64,000 nucleotides of DNA from Timema cristinae. Taxonomy: Eukaryota > Arthropoda > Insecta > Phasmatodea > Timematidae. This document shows positions 1-12,487 of the stretch, piece after piece; within the stretch, counting starts at the first letter, position 1; each line of letters starts with the position of its first letter. The stretch is taken from the NCBI GenBank assembly GCA_039000515.1, contig JBCFYV010000100.1, forward strand, positions 31,484,421-31,548,420. Reading direction: 5' to 3'. A model generated the notes under the pieces. It saw only the letters and a program-made list of their open reading frames with translations, was not told where the DNA came from and did no database searches. The position numbers were made by a program, and so were the translations under genes.

Positions 1-12
1 TCAAATATGCCG

Positions 13-20
13 TATAAAAG
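13..20 (+). promoter_or_regulatory. candidate TATA box upstream of the TLR
   Basis: TATAAAAG lies 69 nt before the ATG at 89, leaving room for a start site about 25-30 bp downstream and a short 5' UTR. Only a sequence match; an untranslated upstream exon cannot be excluded because the window begins here. Confidence 0.3.
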
Positions 21-88
21 TCGTTTTAGATCAAAATAAATATTGATTTAAAGTAAAATATATCATCTCTCCGTATCACAGTGTAAAA

Positions 89-585
89 ATGTTTTCTTCG
101 ACTTCCGTCAAGTCAACTAGTTTGTGTTTTGTGTTTATGTTTCTAGGCGGCATATGTCTATCAGATGGATTGTTTTTAACGTGTGTTAAGGATGCATATG
201 AGTATGACATGAAAACTATATTGTGTCAAACCAGCAATAATACTGAATGTTTTCTTCCGAGTAACTGCAGTGCTCCGTATGTTGCTATAAAATATAGGTT
301 TAACGTCACTATTTCAGAATATACCTCTACAAATTGCTCGTCTTTGGAAAACAAGTGTTTTGACACGCTTGATAGGAAAAATAAAACATTTGGTTTATAC
401 AATACCCAAAATTGTGTTTTTGACATGGCAAATAGAACCAACTTTACCACTAATATAATTATTCCAAGTCATTTTTCCGAATTCTTAAGGCATTTTAAAT
501 CATTTATTGCTGACTATACTTACAATAATATTATGTATGTTGAAAATTCTTCTGACTTGGGATGTTTTAATTCAACTAAATCTAG
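89..585 (+). CDS. TLR: TLR exon 1: signal peptide and N-terminal ectodomain
   Basis: Starts at the ATG that opens a hydrophobic leader (about residues 11-27, rich in F, L, C, G). The mature part has many cysteines and several N-x-S/T sites but no clear LRR. The exon ends at TCTAG|gtatgt with two bases of a codon left over, which combine with the first G of exon 2 to give arginine. The reading frame meets a stop at 605 if the intron is not removed. The following intron is about 15.7 kb. Confidence 0.75.
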
Positions 586-3500
586 GTATGTATCATGTTA
601 TATATAAAAAATAGTGTGAGACAAAATTGTTATAAGGTTCTCCATAAAATAAGCATTTATTTTTTATCGATTCCCTTAGCTTAGTGGATAAACTGGTTGG
701 AAGCTAAGTGTCCTTGGGTTAAACATAGTTCCTGCACAAAGTAATAACTAATAACATAATTATATTTGTAATTATTTAATGTTACCTTTAAATATATGTT
801 TGCTTATAAAGTTGAGTGATTAAAGTGCTTAGATATATTCCAAGTCTAATAAACAAGCTTCGAATTAAAAGTAACGTACTGTACATGTTAAATTTCCAAA
901 TTATCTGAATCGGCGCCTAAGTGAAATAAGGCGTGGACCTCATCTAGTGTAGTTGGTCGTTAGGTTTGGGTTTGAGGCCCAGCCTGATGTGCTGAGGTAA
1001 ATTTTCTTAAATGATTTCCAACTCATTATCCAAGCAAGTTCTGGAATTTTACCTTCGTAGTCCATATACCAAAAATTGTAGATTTGGGCTTATCCACGCA
1101 AGTTCAGGCACACCTCCTCTAGAATTCTACTGCCTGATTCCTAGAACATAAAATATGTACATATGCTAAGCGTATTACATACTTATTATTAGGTCTAGTA
1201 ATAGTAGCTATTTTAATGAAATACCAGCTTTATACAAACACACAAAGTTTAAATGCAGGAATACAATCAGAAAAGTTGATTCATTATTTTGTTTGAAATT
1301 TGAAGTGGTTTAATTTAATTTTGTTTGGAATAATATATAATATTTATTTATACTTAATTCACTATGACTATTGAAACACAGACCCACTTCGGTGGCGTAG
1401 TTAGTTAACGCGCTAGTTTTGTGTTGAACTAAACTGATGAGGGCGGGGAGATCGAGGTTCAAATCTCGTTCAGGTGAACTGAGGGTGGTTATTCCTAAGT
1501 GGATTTCCACTCTCCCTCTACGCAAATGTGGGTTCACTTCCTCTATAACCATGTCTTACTAACCGTCTGTGCTGTCAAAGTTTAATCACTCTACTAAGGT
1601 AGTAATGATGGTGGCAGAATATACGTGAAGTGCACGTGAAGGGAGAGTAACAAGTCGTTTAAGAGAAACTTCCCTCATTACAACAATATGAAATTCTAAC
1701 CCCATGGGGTGGATATTCAATAGAAAAAACCCAAACCCGTATTAAAGTTCGGGAAAGAACTACTAATGTTAGTGTCGCATGACGTAATTTGCCGAGATGC
1801 TTTGGTTTTCTATGATTCTTTGGGCACCATTTTAGCTTGATCACATGTGTTTTCACACTTTGTTTCCAAGATTTAGTTATTTAAACTAATATTAAGTTGT
1901 CTGTCTAGTATTTAAGTTTAATTTTGAAAAATGCTGAGAAAAAGTTTGTGTTGTGTGCCTCAATGTGAGTACGTTCCTGGAACAGTGCGGCATACAGTTC
2001 CGATCTATGAGGAACGTGAGTTTAACATATGGATTCAAAGAATGAATCCAGCTTTGAAAGAATTTGATGATCTCAAAATCTATAAAAACTTTTTGGTGTG
2101 CGATGAAGGTAGTAAAAGTTTTGAAACAAAGAGACTAAATTGATTATCTCTTCCAACCCTAAATTTGCCAGGTAAGTTGGTCTACCATTTTCTCTAATAA
2201 TTTTAGCCTTAATTTAAATACATAAATGATTGTTTGATTTTACATTTATGATAATAATTGAATCTCAATGATCAATTAGTGTAGCTCGTGTTTTATTTAT
2301 TTAGTATAGGTCTATTAATTTTCATAAATGGTACTATACATAAGGCTTTATCCAAATAGTTTTCTTCGTGCACTATCGACCCTTGACGTACCGTTGATAG
2401 TTGCGGTGGCAATCACGTGATCAAGTGTAGCTTTGTCTGAATAGTCTCTACCCTTCACAAGCCCTGAGCCCAAGGGTGGCAGTAGGACGTCCTCGACACC
2501 ATGTTGATGCACTGTTTGACTGGCAACTGTTTCAATTTTTATTTTTGTCTGCTAGAGCTCATAATTCATTATCTGCCATTTCACACTATACAGTTTACTA
2601 AATAGAATAGTTTTTATAATCTCTAACCATAATTTTTGTGTGAAAAAACGTCACCAACAATCTGTTAGCATGCCTAATAATTACGCGTTCTATTTTAAAA
2701 TACCAAAGTGTTTATTAACAAGAATATGCACTTAGGCCTAACAAATATTAAAAGCATTGATTATATTGAATGAATGGCTTTAACTGCACTGTACACGTTT
2801 TGGCTCACACGAGGCGATTAACATAGTTTTAATCTTAACTGTTCATTTCTTCTACAGACACAACTGAAAAGATGACCCCAAAGAACATACTAGAACTTAC
2901 ACCTACTACACTTAATTAAACCGGGCATTTTATTACTCCGAAGAAAACGAAAAGATGTTTAGTATTCCAAACTCCTCACAGGAGATCCAGATCAACACCA
3001 GGTATGAATATAGACTATCAAAATAGTAAAAAGCATTATTATTTACCTATGTTCAATTTTGTACATGCATATCAGATGGCTTGAAATGGTACCTAACTAT
3101 AAAGTATTAAGGTCTACCAGCAATGTAATTTATAATAACACATATAAGGACTTATATTAAACACATTCAAACCTGTATAATTTATTACACTTTATTAATA
3201 TATTACAGATTAGTATAATATAATCATATAATTTGTATTATTGCCCATTTAGACAATCCATAGCTATGTAATACTTGTCTAGAGATCAGGAATTTGAATT
3301 CTTAATGTGATATATCAACAATTATTTAGCGAGGCTGTGAAACCAATTTGAATTTAGTCTCTTCCTTTGCACTTGACTAGAATTTACCTGTGTTCCAAGT
3401 TCCGAGCATACCACACACTACCGCATGGAGAGAGCTATTTATTTAATTTGGTGAAGTTAACATGTAACACCTTGTCTTGCTAGCAACTTAATCCAGTCAG

Positions 3501-3872
3501 ATATTTGTGATTAATAGCAAACATTTTTCTGCAACTTTGAGTCAACCTAGGTACTTAATTGCTTTGTAACTTGTAAAGACATGGGAAGTATTTGGTTTAG
3601 GTAACTTTTGATCTAGGAGGATACACTTCAAATACACGCACATTGGCTTATGTGCCCAAGACCGTTATTCATTTAATATATTTCTATCCAGAGTTAGCAA
3701 AACTCGCTAAAATCTATTTTTCTCATATTTGTCACTAATAATATAATTTACTTGGATTTTTTTATTTTATAATTTGTATTTTTGTTTTGATTGTGTATCT
3801 AATTTTTCTCAGGGATAGTACGCCAGGGTGTCCAACACCTTGTGCGCAAAAACTTAAATAAGGTGGAAAACT

Positions 3873-3904
<32 letters not shown>

Positions 3905-6457
3905 CCACTAACAGGGATTCTGGGAATTTAATAATACTAAAATTAAATATAGCTATTTGAAACTTTTTTTGCAACTTTTTAACAACTCACCCAAATCAAA
4001 AATAGACTTTAATAGGCCTATTGACAAACATGTGTTTTACATGTGCTACTACCACCATATATTGTTTATTTGATTACTACTCTTCAAAGTTTTTATTTAT
4101 TTATTCATGAAAGGTTAGGTTAAGCTATTGATAAATACACCCATTGAATAATTTTTATTTTTGTTTTCATAAATTCTATGTTTCGTTGGTGGTTTTTTTT
4201 AGCCAGTTGGGCTCATATGCTTATGTACCAGGCCTAATTATGCTAACGGGCTAGGAATAAGGGAGATTTAATTTAGAGGAAGTGCACCCCCAGTTGCCTG
4301 GAAGGTGATTGGAAAACCATTTAGGAAAAACCCTTCTTATTGCACCCGACCGGGTTCAAACCACAATCTTCCCGTCCTCAGCAGGCTAATCTAACACGGG
4401 TGACATGTTAGCCCCCTTGGCCACTGAGGCGGTTGTATCTTTATTAGTGGAATGAGAGTGTTAAATTAATTATTATTTAATTTAAACAAGAAAGCCTTAT
4501 TTGAACAATTTTATATGCACCATCTGCTTTTGTTCTTTAAAAATGTTGATTTTGCTCTTTCCATTCCATACTTTGGCATTTAATCAGATTTTTGTTTATT
4601 CTTGTTATTTCATGTTTAAACTAATTGATCTTCATTTTGTTTTGTTTTTAGTGAGAAGGATGAAAGGATTATTAGGCAGAGTGATTGTGCCTCGAGCAAG
4701 ATACCTAACACCAAGAGCTCGTTATATTTTATTTACAGTGTGGCCATTCAGCTACAAAAAACAACAAAAAATCTCAGTTATCTAGACGATGTTTGTAATT
4801 AAAACAAAGATTGACAGCAGCCCAGAAATGTGTAAACACAGTTAAATTTAGGAAATTTATTTCAAAATTAAATTCAACAACCCGGACATTTATAGAATTT
4901 CAAATAAGAAATCAAAACAAGCATCCTAAAGTATGTAGATTCTCAACCGAAGATAAAATTTTAAGTTCATCACTTTTGTCTATGACATTGAGTTGCTATA
5001 GAAAATTGATTGTGATGGTTGTGTTTTGCTGATGTTAAAATTAGCTCATCGGCAAATAATGCAGTTTTAATGTTTGTTATTTGCCATCATTTTAAATAAT
5101 GTGGTAATGGACACAGCTCCTTGAAGTAACTGCCATTGATGTAAAATATTATTTATGATTTTTTCAAGAGATGGAGAAGGTATTTCATACTGAAACCTGT
5201 GTAGACAGTGTTTTGTAAAGTGTAAAAAAAAAAAAATATATATATATATATATAGTGTTTTGTAAAGTGTAAATATATATATTCAGAGAGAGAGATTATA
5301 AATACATAAATAATTGTTAGTTAATGTAAGTTGTTGTTTGCTAATGCTCCGGATCTTGGATTTCTTCCATTCTCCGTCTAGTGTCCCAATAGTATTTTGT
5401 TAGTTGTGTTGGTATATCATGCTGTATTTTGGTTATTGCTTGACACTGAAGCAAGTGGTCTCCATTCATGATAGTATCTGGTAGCTTACACAGGGTGTAT
5501 TGGGGTGAGGTTTACATTTATGTCTAAGTAGATGTGCCTCTAAACAATCATGTCCAGTGGTTAATCGGAATAGAGCTACAACTTTTCTTCGTCGGAAATC
5601 GGGAATCAGATTTTTATTGAAATACTGGTTTAATATAAGTTGATATTATTATTATTATTATATAATGGTTTTGAAACCATTTACTGACACGAATATGAAT
5701 TCAAAAGAATAATCGATGTACATGTCTCATATGTTATTTGTATTTCCCTCATGTGACAAATGGAAAAATTTTTAGGTATATAAAAGCAAAAATGTTAATA
5801 TGCAGCTTTACCCTTCCTTCTTGTATGTAAAAAAAATATATATATTTTTTTTACAAATGCTAATTACATGCTAAACTTTCTGCATAGTATCGGTAGGATA
5901 AATAAATGGTAAATTTCTTTTGTCTCATATGTAATGCGATTTTTTTTTAACACCAGCTAACTCAAAATAAATTTATAAAAATTGTTTAGACTTCCAGGAG
6001 AGTACAAAAACCTATTTAAAGGTAAAATTTTTGCATAAAATAAAATTGCCAACTTTTAGAAAATAAAAATGATAATATGTTTAACTGTCTCATACATGAC
6101 CATGGAATTGCCCTAAAGGAGAAATAGTGTATTCACTATTTTAAAATTTAGAGTCACCTGTTTAAAAAAAACTTTTTTAAACAACCTAGCTTCTGGACTT
6201 TCAAACATTAGGTCTAATATTAGAAATGAGAATGTCATTTATAGGCTGTTGTGTATGCGACGTTTGGTTGAATTGATATAAAATAAAGTAATTATTTTCA
6301 AATCTATTTTGAAAAGGAGCTTGTAATTTTTCTTGTAGCTTACTGTCTTTGTACATTTATCTTGGTTTAGCTTATATTTCTCAGTAACAAAATAAAACCT
6401 GATTTGAAGAAGCTATATATAAGGATTCTCCTTGGATGGAACGTTTATAAAATACAA

Positions 6458-6488
<31 letters not shown>

Positions 6489-7558
6489 CATGGGTTAAAC
6501 CTCCTTTAACGAATACCTCTGAATATCTCTTCCTCGAAACAATCTTCCAATAATGGACAGAGACACTTAGATGCATATTTATGCAAAACAATCCCTAAAC
6601 AGCATGCATAGATTAAAAACACAAGTTTAGGATGTTCTGAATAAATTAGATTGATTTTATCACTTTGCAGTGTTCAGGTGTTAAGTATAGTTGTGGATTG
6701 TGGAGTTTGTTTTATAGAAATTTGGATCTTAGACTTGCTGAAATATAAAGTTAATATAGTGTTACTCACTTCGGTGGCCAAATGGTCTAAGTCCCTACTC
6801 TCGTGTTGGACTGGCCTACTGAGTACGGGGAGATTGTGTTTTGAACCGGGTCGTGTGTACTGAGGGTTGTTTTTCCTTAGTGGTTTTCTTCTCTCCCTTA
6901 GCACAAATGTGGGTGCACTTCATCTCAAATCAACCTTCTTAATCCCTATCACATTAGAGTAATTAGAACATAAGTGTATAACCTGAACGGGTAGTAAGAC
7001 GTGGTGCTAAAAATATATATATAGGGTCTACGCGGGTGATCCACTGGTAATGGTATATGGGTTGATTTGTTCAGAAAAACAAGTATAGATCAAACTTTAT
7101 AGATTTACATTAAAATGTCAAAATGAATCATTTTAACATTGGAGTACTTAATATGTGGAATATATTTAACTTAGGTTGGTGACTCGTTCTAGTTATAGCA
7201 TTGTACTGGGTAAATAATTATGTTCTATGTTCCAGTCATAATGACATATGTAAGTCTTGTTGAATCAGTTAGAAGGTTAATTAATATTTCAAAGGTTGCA
7301 TTTTGTTTTGTTACGAACCTTTACCTCATACTATGTTTCTGTACATAAGTAAATTAACTTTAATCGGAATAATAAATGCAGATACCACAAAATAACCAGC
7401 AAGATATCTACTACAAAATATACAGGCTACTCTCATTGTTATCAGCTTGGTTTTGTGAATGTTTAAGTTTTCCTTAAAAAAAAAAAGAATGTATTATGTT
7501 TGATTCAGGTTTGCTTCGAATTGAAAAAATAGACTTGGCACACCCCCTAATATTATTA

Positions 7559-7589
<31 letters not shown>

Positions 7590-10500
7590 TAGCTGGGGTC
7601 CGGGGTTCAATCCTTGGTCCCGGCACAGATTTATCTGATTACCAAACACTTCCTTCACCTCTGACAAGACGTGTATTAATCACAACTTGTGAATGTGGTG
7701 AATGCCAGGCCTACACCGTGGTTCGGATTCCACGTTAAACTGTAGTTCCTCCACTTCATCTCACAATAACCCTACCATTACACATTAGCGCAAGTGCGTA
7801 TAACCCGAACGGGTAGTAAGACGCGGTGCTAATAATAATAATAATAATAAATAATAATAATAATAATAATAATAATAAACTACTTCCCTCGAACTTTTTT
7901 TTAAAAGAAATATGTTTTGTTTGATTTTTGGCCAAAAGTTAAGAGAAAAGGTTTTACTATAACTTGAGATTACTTGTGCATCTGGTGCATCTCCTTGTTT
8001 TAACCAATTATGAATTTTGAAAGAATCTGCTAAGTGACATCCAACTCGTACCTTGACATACATATGTCTAACATCTCAACAAGCTTGACAAATTTTTTGG
8101 GGTATCCCAAACTTCACTAAGATTTCAAAAAATTTGTTTCTTTTAACTGATTCATAAGCCTTTTTAAAATCTATGTATAATTGATGAACCGTCATGTTGT
8201 ATTCAGGCTTTTTTTCTCTGTACATGCAAACTGTTGGTGTGTTTTCCCTTAAGATTTCAACAATAAAATTAACTCAGAGGACAAATTACTTACACTTATT
8301 TTATTACAAAAGATTTTTTTTTTTCATTGTCGTTGGTATTGGGTTCACCCTCTACCTTCAACAATATTAGGAACGTGATAACTCTATGCGTTATTTAACA
8401 AAATAAGTAAAACTCCATGAATATAAAAATTTCACCAGTACATAGGAATCAAACCTGGGACCTTAGGCTTAATATGTCCATGCTCTTTACCACTATCTAG
8501 GAATCGTACCTTGCCCAGGGTCATTCCTCATGGGTTTAAGTATAATTTCATTTGGGGGAAGGGGGAAAAGTTTATAACGTGTTATAAACTAATGCCTGGG
8601 TAATAAGAAAAATATTATGAAAGAGTGCTGGTTTAACATATTTGTATAAGGAGACTGGGGTTAGAAGAGACGACAGAGTCTGGTTGCTGATTTATCTGCA
8701 CACGCTATTGGAAAAACTCTTATTTAAAACACTATCTCCAAGCAGCACTGCAAAATACACTTGGTCCATGAGTTTGACCTGCCTGCCTGCCTGCCTTAAA
8801 CCATTTGGCCACTGAAGTAGGGAAAGAAGATTTAAAAAACATTACTTTAAATTGATATCTAAACCAATTTGTCAACAAATGTATTGCTGTTTATTTTGTT
8901 TTTGATTAATAAAATTTGTGAAAACCGTTTTAAGTTTGTTTGCCTTTTCTTTTACAAGTTTAAAAAAAAAGTATTGGGTTCCCTCATCACAAAAATGATT
9001 AGGAGTTTAACCAAAAATAAAGGTACATAGGCCTAATTGGAAGAAAAACTCCATTTGTTATTATACTATTTTGTCTAAATAGTTTTTTATGTATTGCAAA
9101 CTTAATTCCACTAGGTTTACTTGAAAATAAAGGGCTCTGGTGTAAATAATGATATCTAAAATTTTGCATTTTCATGTTGTATCAACTTTAATTAAATAAT
9201 ATACTAAAATATTATCATTCTAAGAGTCAACTTCTGCCAAATTTTAAACTAAAAACCATTCTAAATACAACATTATAATTCAAAATATTAGGTACCATTA
9301 TTTACACCAGAGCCCTTCAAATCATAAATGGCAAAAGTAACATACCTAGATTTGAATATACCGCCAGAACAGTTGTTAGTTAGGGAAAGCGATACTTAGC
9401 GCTACTTGTTAGGGTTCAGCAATACACCACTGAGAGCGCCTTCTATATTAAACTGTCTTTTCTATGTCTAACCCTGCCTATACCATCGCCGATAAACAAA
9501 ACTAGACGATCTTGGCGTTTATTCCACGTGCCCACAAGCAATTCAAAAATCTCATTAATAAAACCAGTGGATTACAGTTTACCAGGCTTACTATCAAAAT
9601 GGGATATAACTACAGACAAACAAGAATATTAATATTAAAATATGTATTTCAAATTACCTAACTTTAATCAAATCCTCCAAATTATTTATCCTAAACACAG
9701 ATCAAGAGAATTTAATTTTTTGTAGCTTTTATATTGTTTTCAATTCTTTACCAAATCCTCTATTAGCTGTTGATCACCTCATGATTTTCAGGCAATCTAT
9801 CAAACAAATTATCTGATACGATTGTTGTTGACTTCACAAATAAACTGATCAGTTTAAAAGCTAATTTAAAAAATATGTATATACAGTAGGATTTAAATTA
9901 AACAAACGACTGTAATCAGAATCTTCAATTATCTAAATTAAGCCTGCTATTGAAGATAAGGAGAAACAGTAGAGTAAAATACAATCAAACGTAAGTTAAA
10001 CAAATACATGATTATTTTGTATTATCTGCAAGTGGTCAGCGTGTGTATAAATGTTCATTTTTCATTTATTTGAGGTATTTAACGTGCACTTTCTGAACTG
10101 ACTGATTATATCAGCACACGACTAATAGACTAATGTAAATCTAAAACAGACACAACATCTAACCCCCGACCGTTAATTCATCACTGTGAAAGGAGAAACC
10201 CACATTTAAACAATGATAAAGTTTTCTGCAATGCCAGAAATCAAACCTGGGACCCTTAGCTTAGTAGACACATGTTACCAGCTTAGCTAATGTGTCAGAA
10301 CATGGGTGTAAGTAAACACTACTTAATTTTACAGCAAATACTGATAGTGAACACTATTTAATGACTTGTTAACATCATAAACCGGTATTCATACAATTTA
10401 AATCCTTAGGATCGTAATAATTATAAGGTTTCCTTGAGTACGTGAACGTATGAAAATATTAAGGACTTTGCTTACCTGTGACGTCACGGCAGCTGAGGAT

Positions 10501-12423
10501 TGAATTTACCATGTCAAAAAAATTTCGCTTTAATCAGAGATTATTAAAGATGTAAAGTTAAAACAAAAACCATAAATTTTTAAATAATTCTAAAAATAAT
10601 CCTACATTGTCACAAAACTATTATTTTTATCTTAAAGTAGTTGTTTTGTTAACTTAAATTATATTTTATGAACCCTCTATAACTTAAGCTATTTGGATTA
10701 ACCAAGAAAATAGCCTGTAGAAATGATCCTGCCAGGATGTAAAATGAAAAAGTCAGTGATATCATATGTATATCTGAAATAGAAAACAAACAAAAAAGTG
10801 AACTTAAAAAGTCAGTGATATCATATGTATATCTGAAAGAGAAAACAAACAAAAAAGGTGAACTTAAAAAGCAAGTCAATGTTTCAAAGTACAATTATTA
10901 AAGGGAAAGTGTAAACTCGTCAGAGGAAGAGGGAAATGGTTATCAGCACATAGATAAGAGTCCTCGCAGGGTGAATTTCTCCTTTTCTTCTCTCTCTTTC
11001 TATTTTGTATATTGGCGTCTATGTGTGATAGTCTCATACTGCCTAGATGCGTCGAGTTAAGATGCAACCCACTTCGCAAAATAACTTTGAAATCTCCAAG
11101 TGGGCAACGTCGTTAAATTTAGGTTTTTTTTTGTGGCTAAGCGGTCAAGTCATCTGACTCACTTTTTATATGAGTAAAAAAAAACTTTGCTTGAGGTGCA
11201 CACCATTAGGATTCTTTAAATAAGACGTATTCACAATAAATAAAGTACACGTAAAGAAAAACAACGCCCAAGATGAACAGAACCGAAATATATTTTAAGT
11301 ACGTAGACCAAAAATAAGTTTCATCTTTAGGCCTATGTGATTCTTAGTTTTGAAGTTTCTTGAATATGACATCACGTGGTCTAAGGCATCATACTTTAAA
11401 TTAAAGTAAAACTAAACTAAACAAAGCCTGAGGTGGAGTTTTAAATCCATTTCTTATCACAGACTTTATTTATATTTATTTTAATTAGACCATAAATCAC
11501 TTTTATCCTTCGATTGACAAACAATTATTATCATTATGTATTAAGTTTTTGTTTGAGTTAATCCCTATCTGTATTTAGATTTAAAAAGTAAAATATCACA
11601 CTTTATAAAAATACAATATTGTACGCCAATGTTTTATAAACTTTGGGAGAAGAAGGTGCTTTATGACTTAGGCATCTGGTGAAACTGTCTAAAAGGACAT
11701 ATACCACCATTTCTGTCACTGTCGAATGTTAATGCAAACCAGTTATATATTAATATTATTAGCACCGCGTCTTACTACCCGTTCGGGTTATACGCACTTA
11801 CGCTAATGTGTAATGGTAGGGTAATTGTGAGTTGAAATGGAGGACCTACAGTTCAACGTGGAATCCGAACCACGGTGGAGGCCTGGCATTCCCCACATTC
11901 ACAAGATGTTTTGTCAGAGGTGAAGGAAGGGTTTGGTAATCAGATAAATTTGTGCCGAGACCGAGGATTGAACCCCGGACTCCAGCGCAGAAGTCCGACA
12001 CCTTACCCCTAGACCGCCAGGTCACCAGTTATATATCAAACGAATTCTTGGTGTTAGAACCACACTCTGCAGCCAACTGGAAAATGTGTTATTAAAGTCA
12101 GTTCATGATGGGTTTTTACCTTATGTTTAGGTTTTGGGTTGTCAACACTTATGAAATATCACTGTTTTGTTAAAAAATGTTAAGGTTTTTAACCACACGA
12201 TATATTTTACATTTAAAATAACGTAAACTTAAGTTTTCTTACATTGTTTCATAACTTTTAATCATTTCTTTTTACCTAATCCGAAACAATATTTCAAACA
12301 TAATTAGAAGTACTTATTCTCCGTGTTGGAATGTTATTTATGATGTTTAATATAGTGCATATATTAATAGCTTTCAACACAGGCATCGTATTTATTTGTA
12401 AAAGAGAAAATACTGGTCATTTT

Positions 12424-12487
<64 letters not shown>

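Larger units (their letters stand above)
1931..5032 (+). pseudogene. P-element-like THAP transposase relic
   Basis: Three exon-like pieces keep their splice borders. 1931-2171 (donor CCAG|gtaagt) begins [17 protein letters not shown] and continues through [16 protein letters not shown] to [11 protein letters not shown], a THAP C2CH zinc-finger layout with the final histidine lost and an in-frame stop at 2141. 2858-3001 (tctacag|...|gtatga) resembles the linker after THAP domains, with a stop. 4652-5032 (tttttag|) has several stops but keeps [19 protein letters not shown] and [14 protein letters not shown], like the conserved block at the start of P-element/THAP9 transposase catalytic domains. 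The rest of the catalytic region is absent. It lies in the sense orientation inside TLR intron 1. Assignment is from remembered family patterns; an unrelated THAP gene relic is the alternative. Confidence 0.55.
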
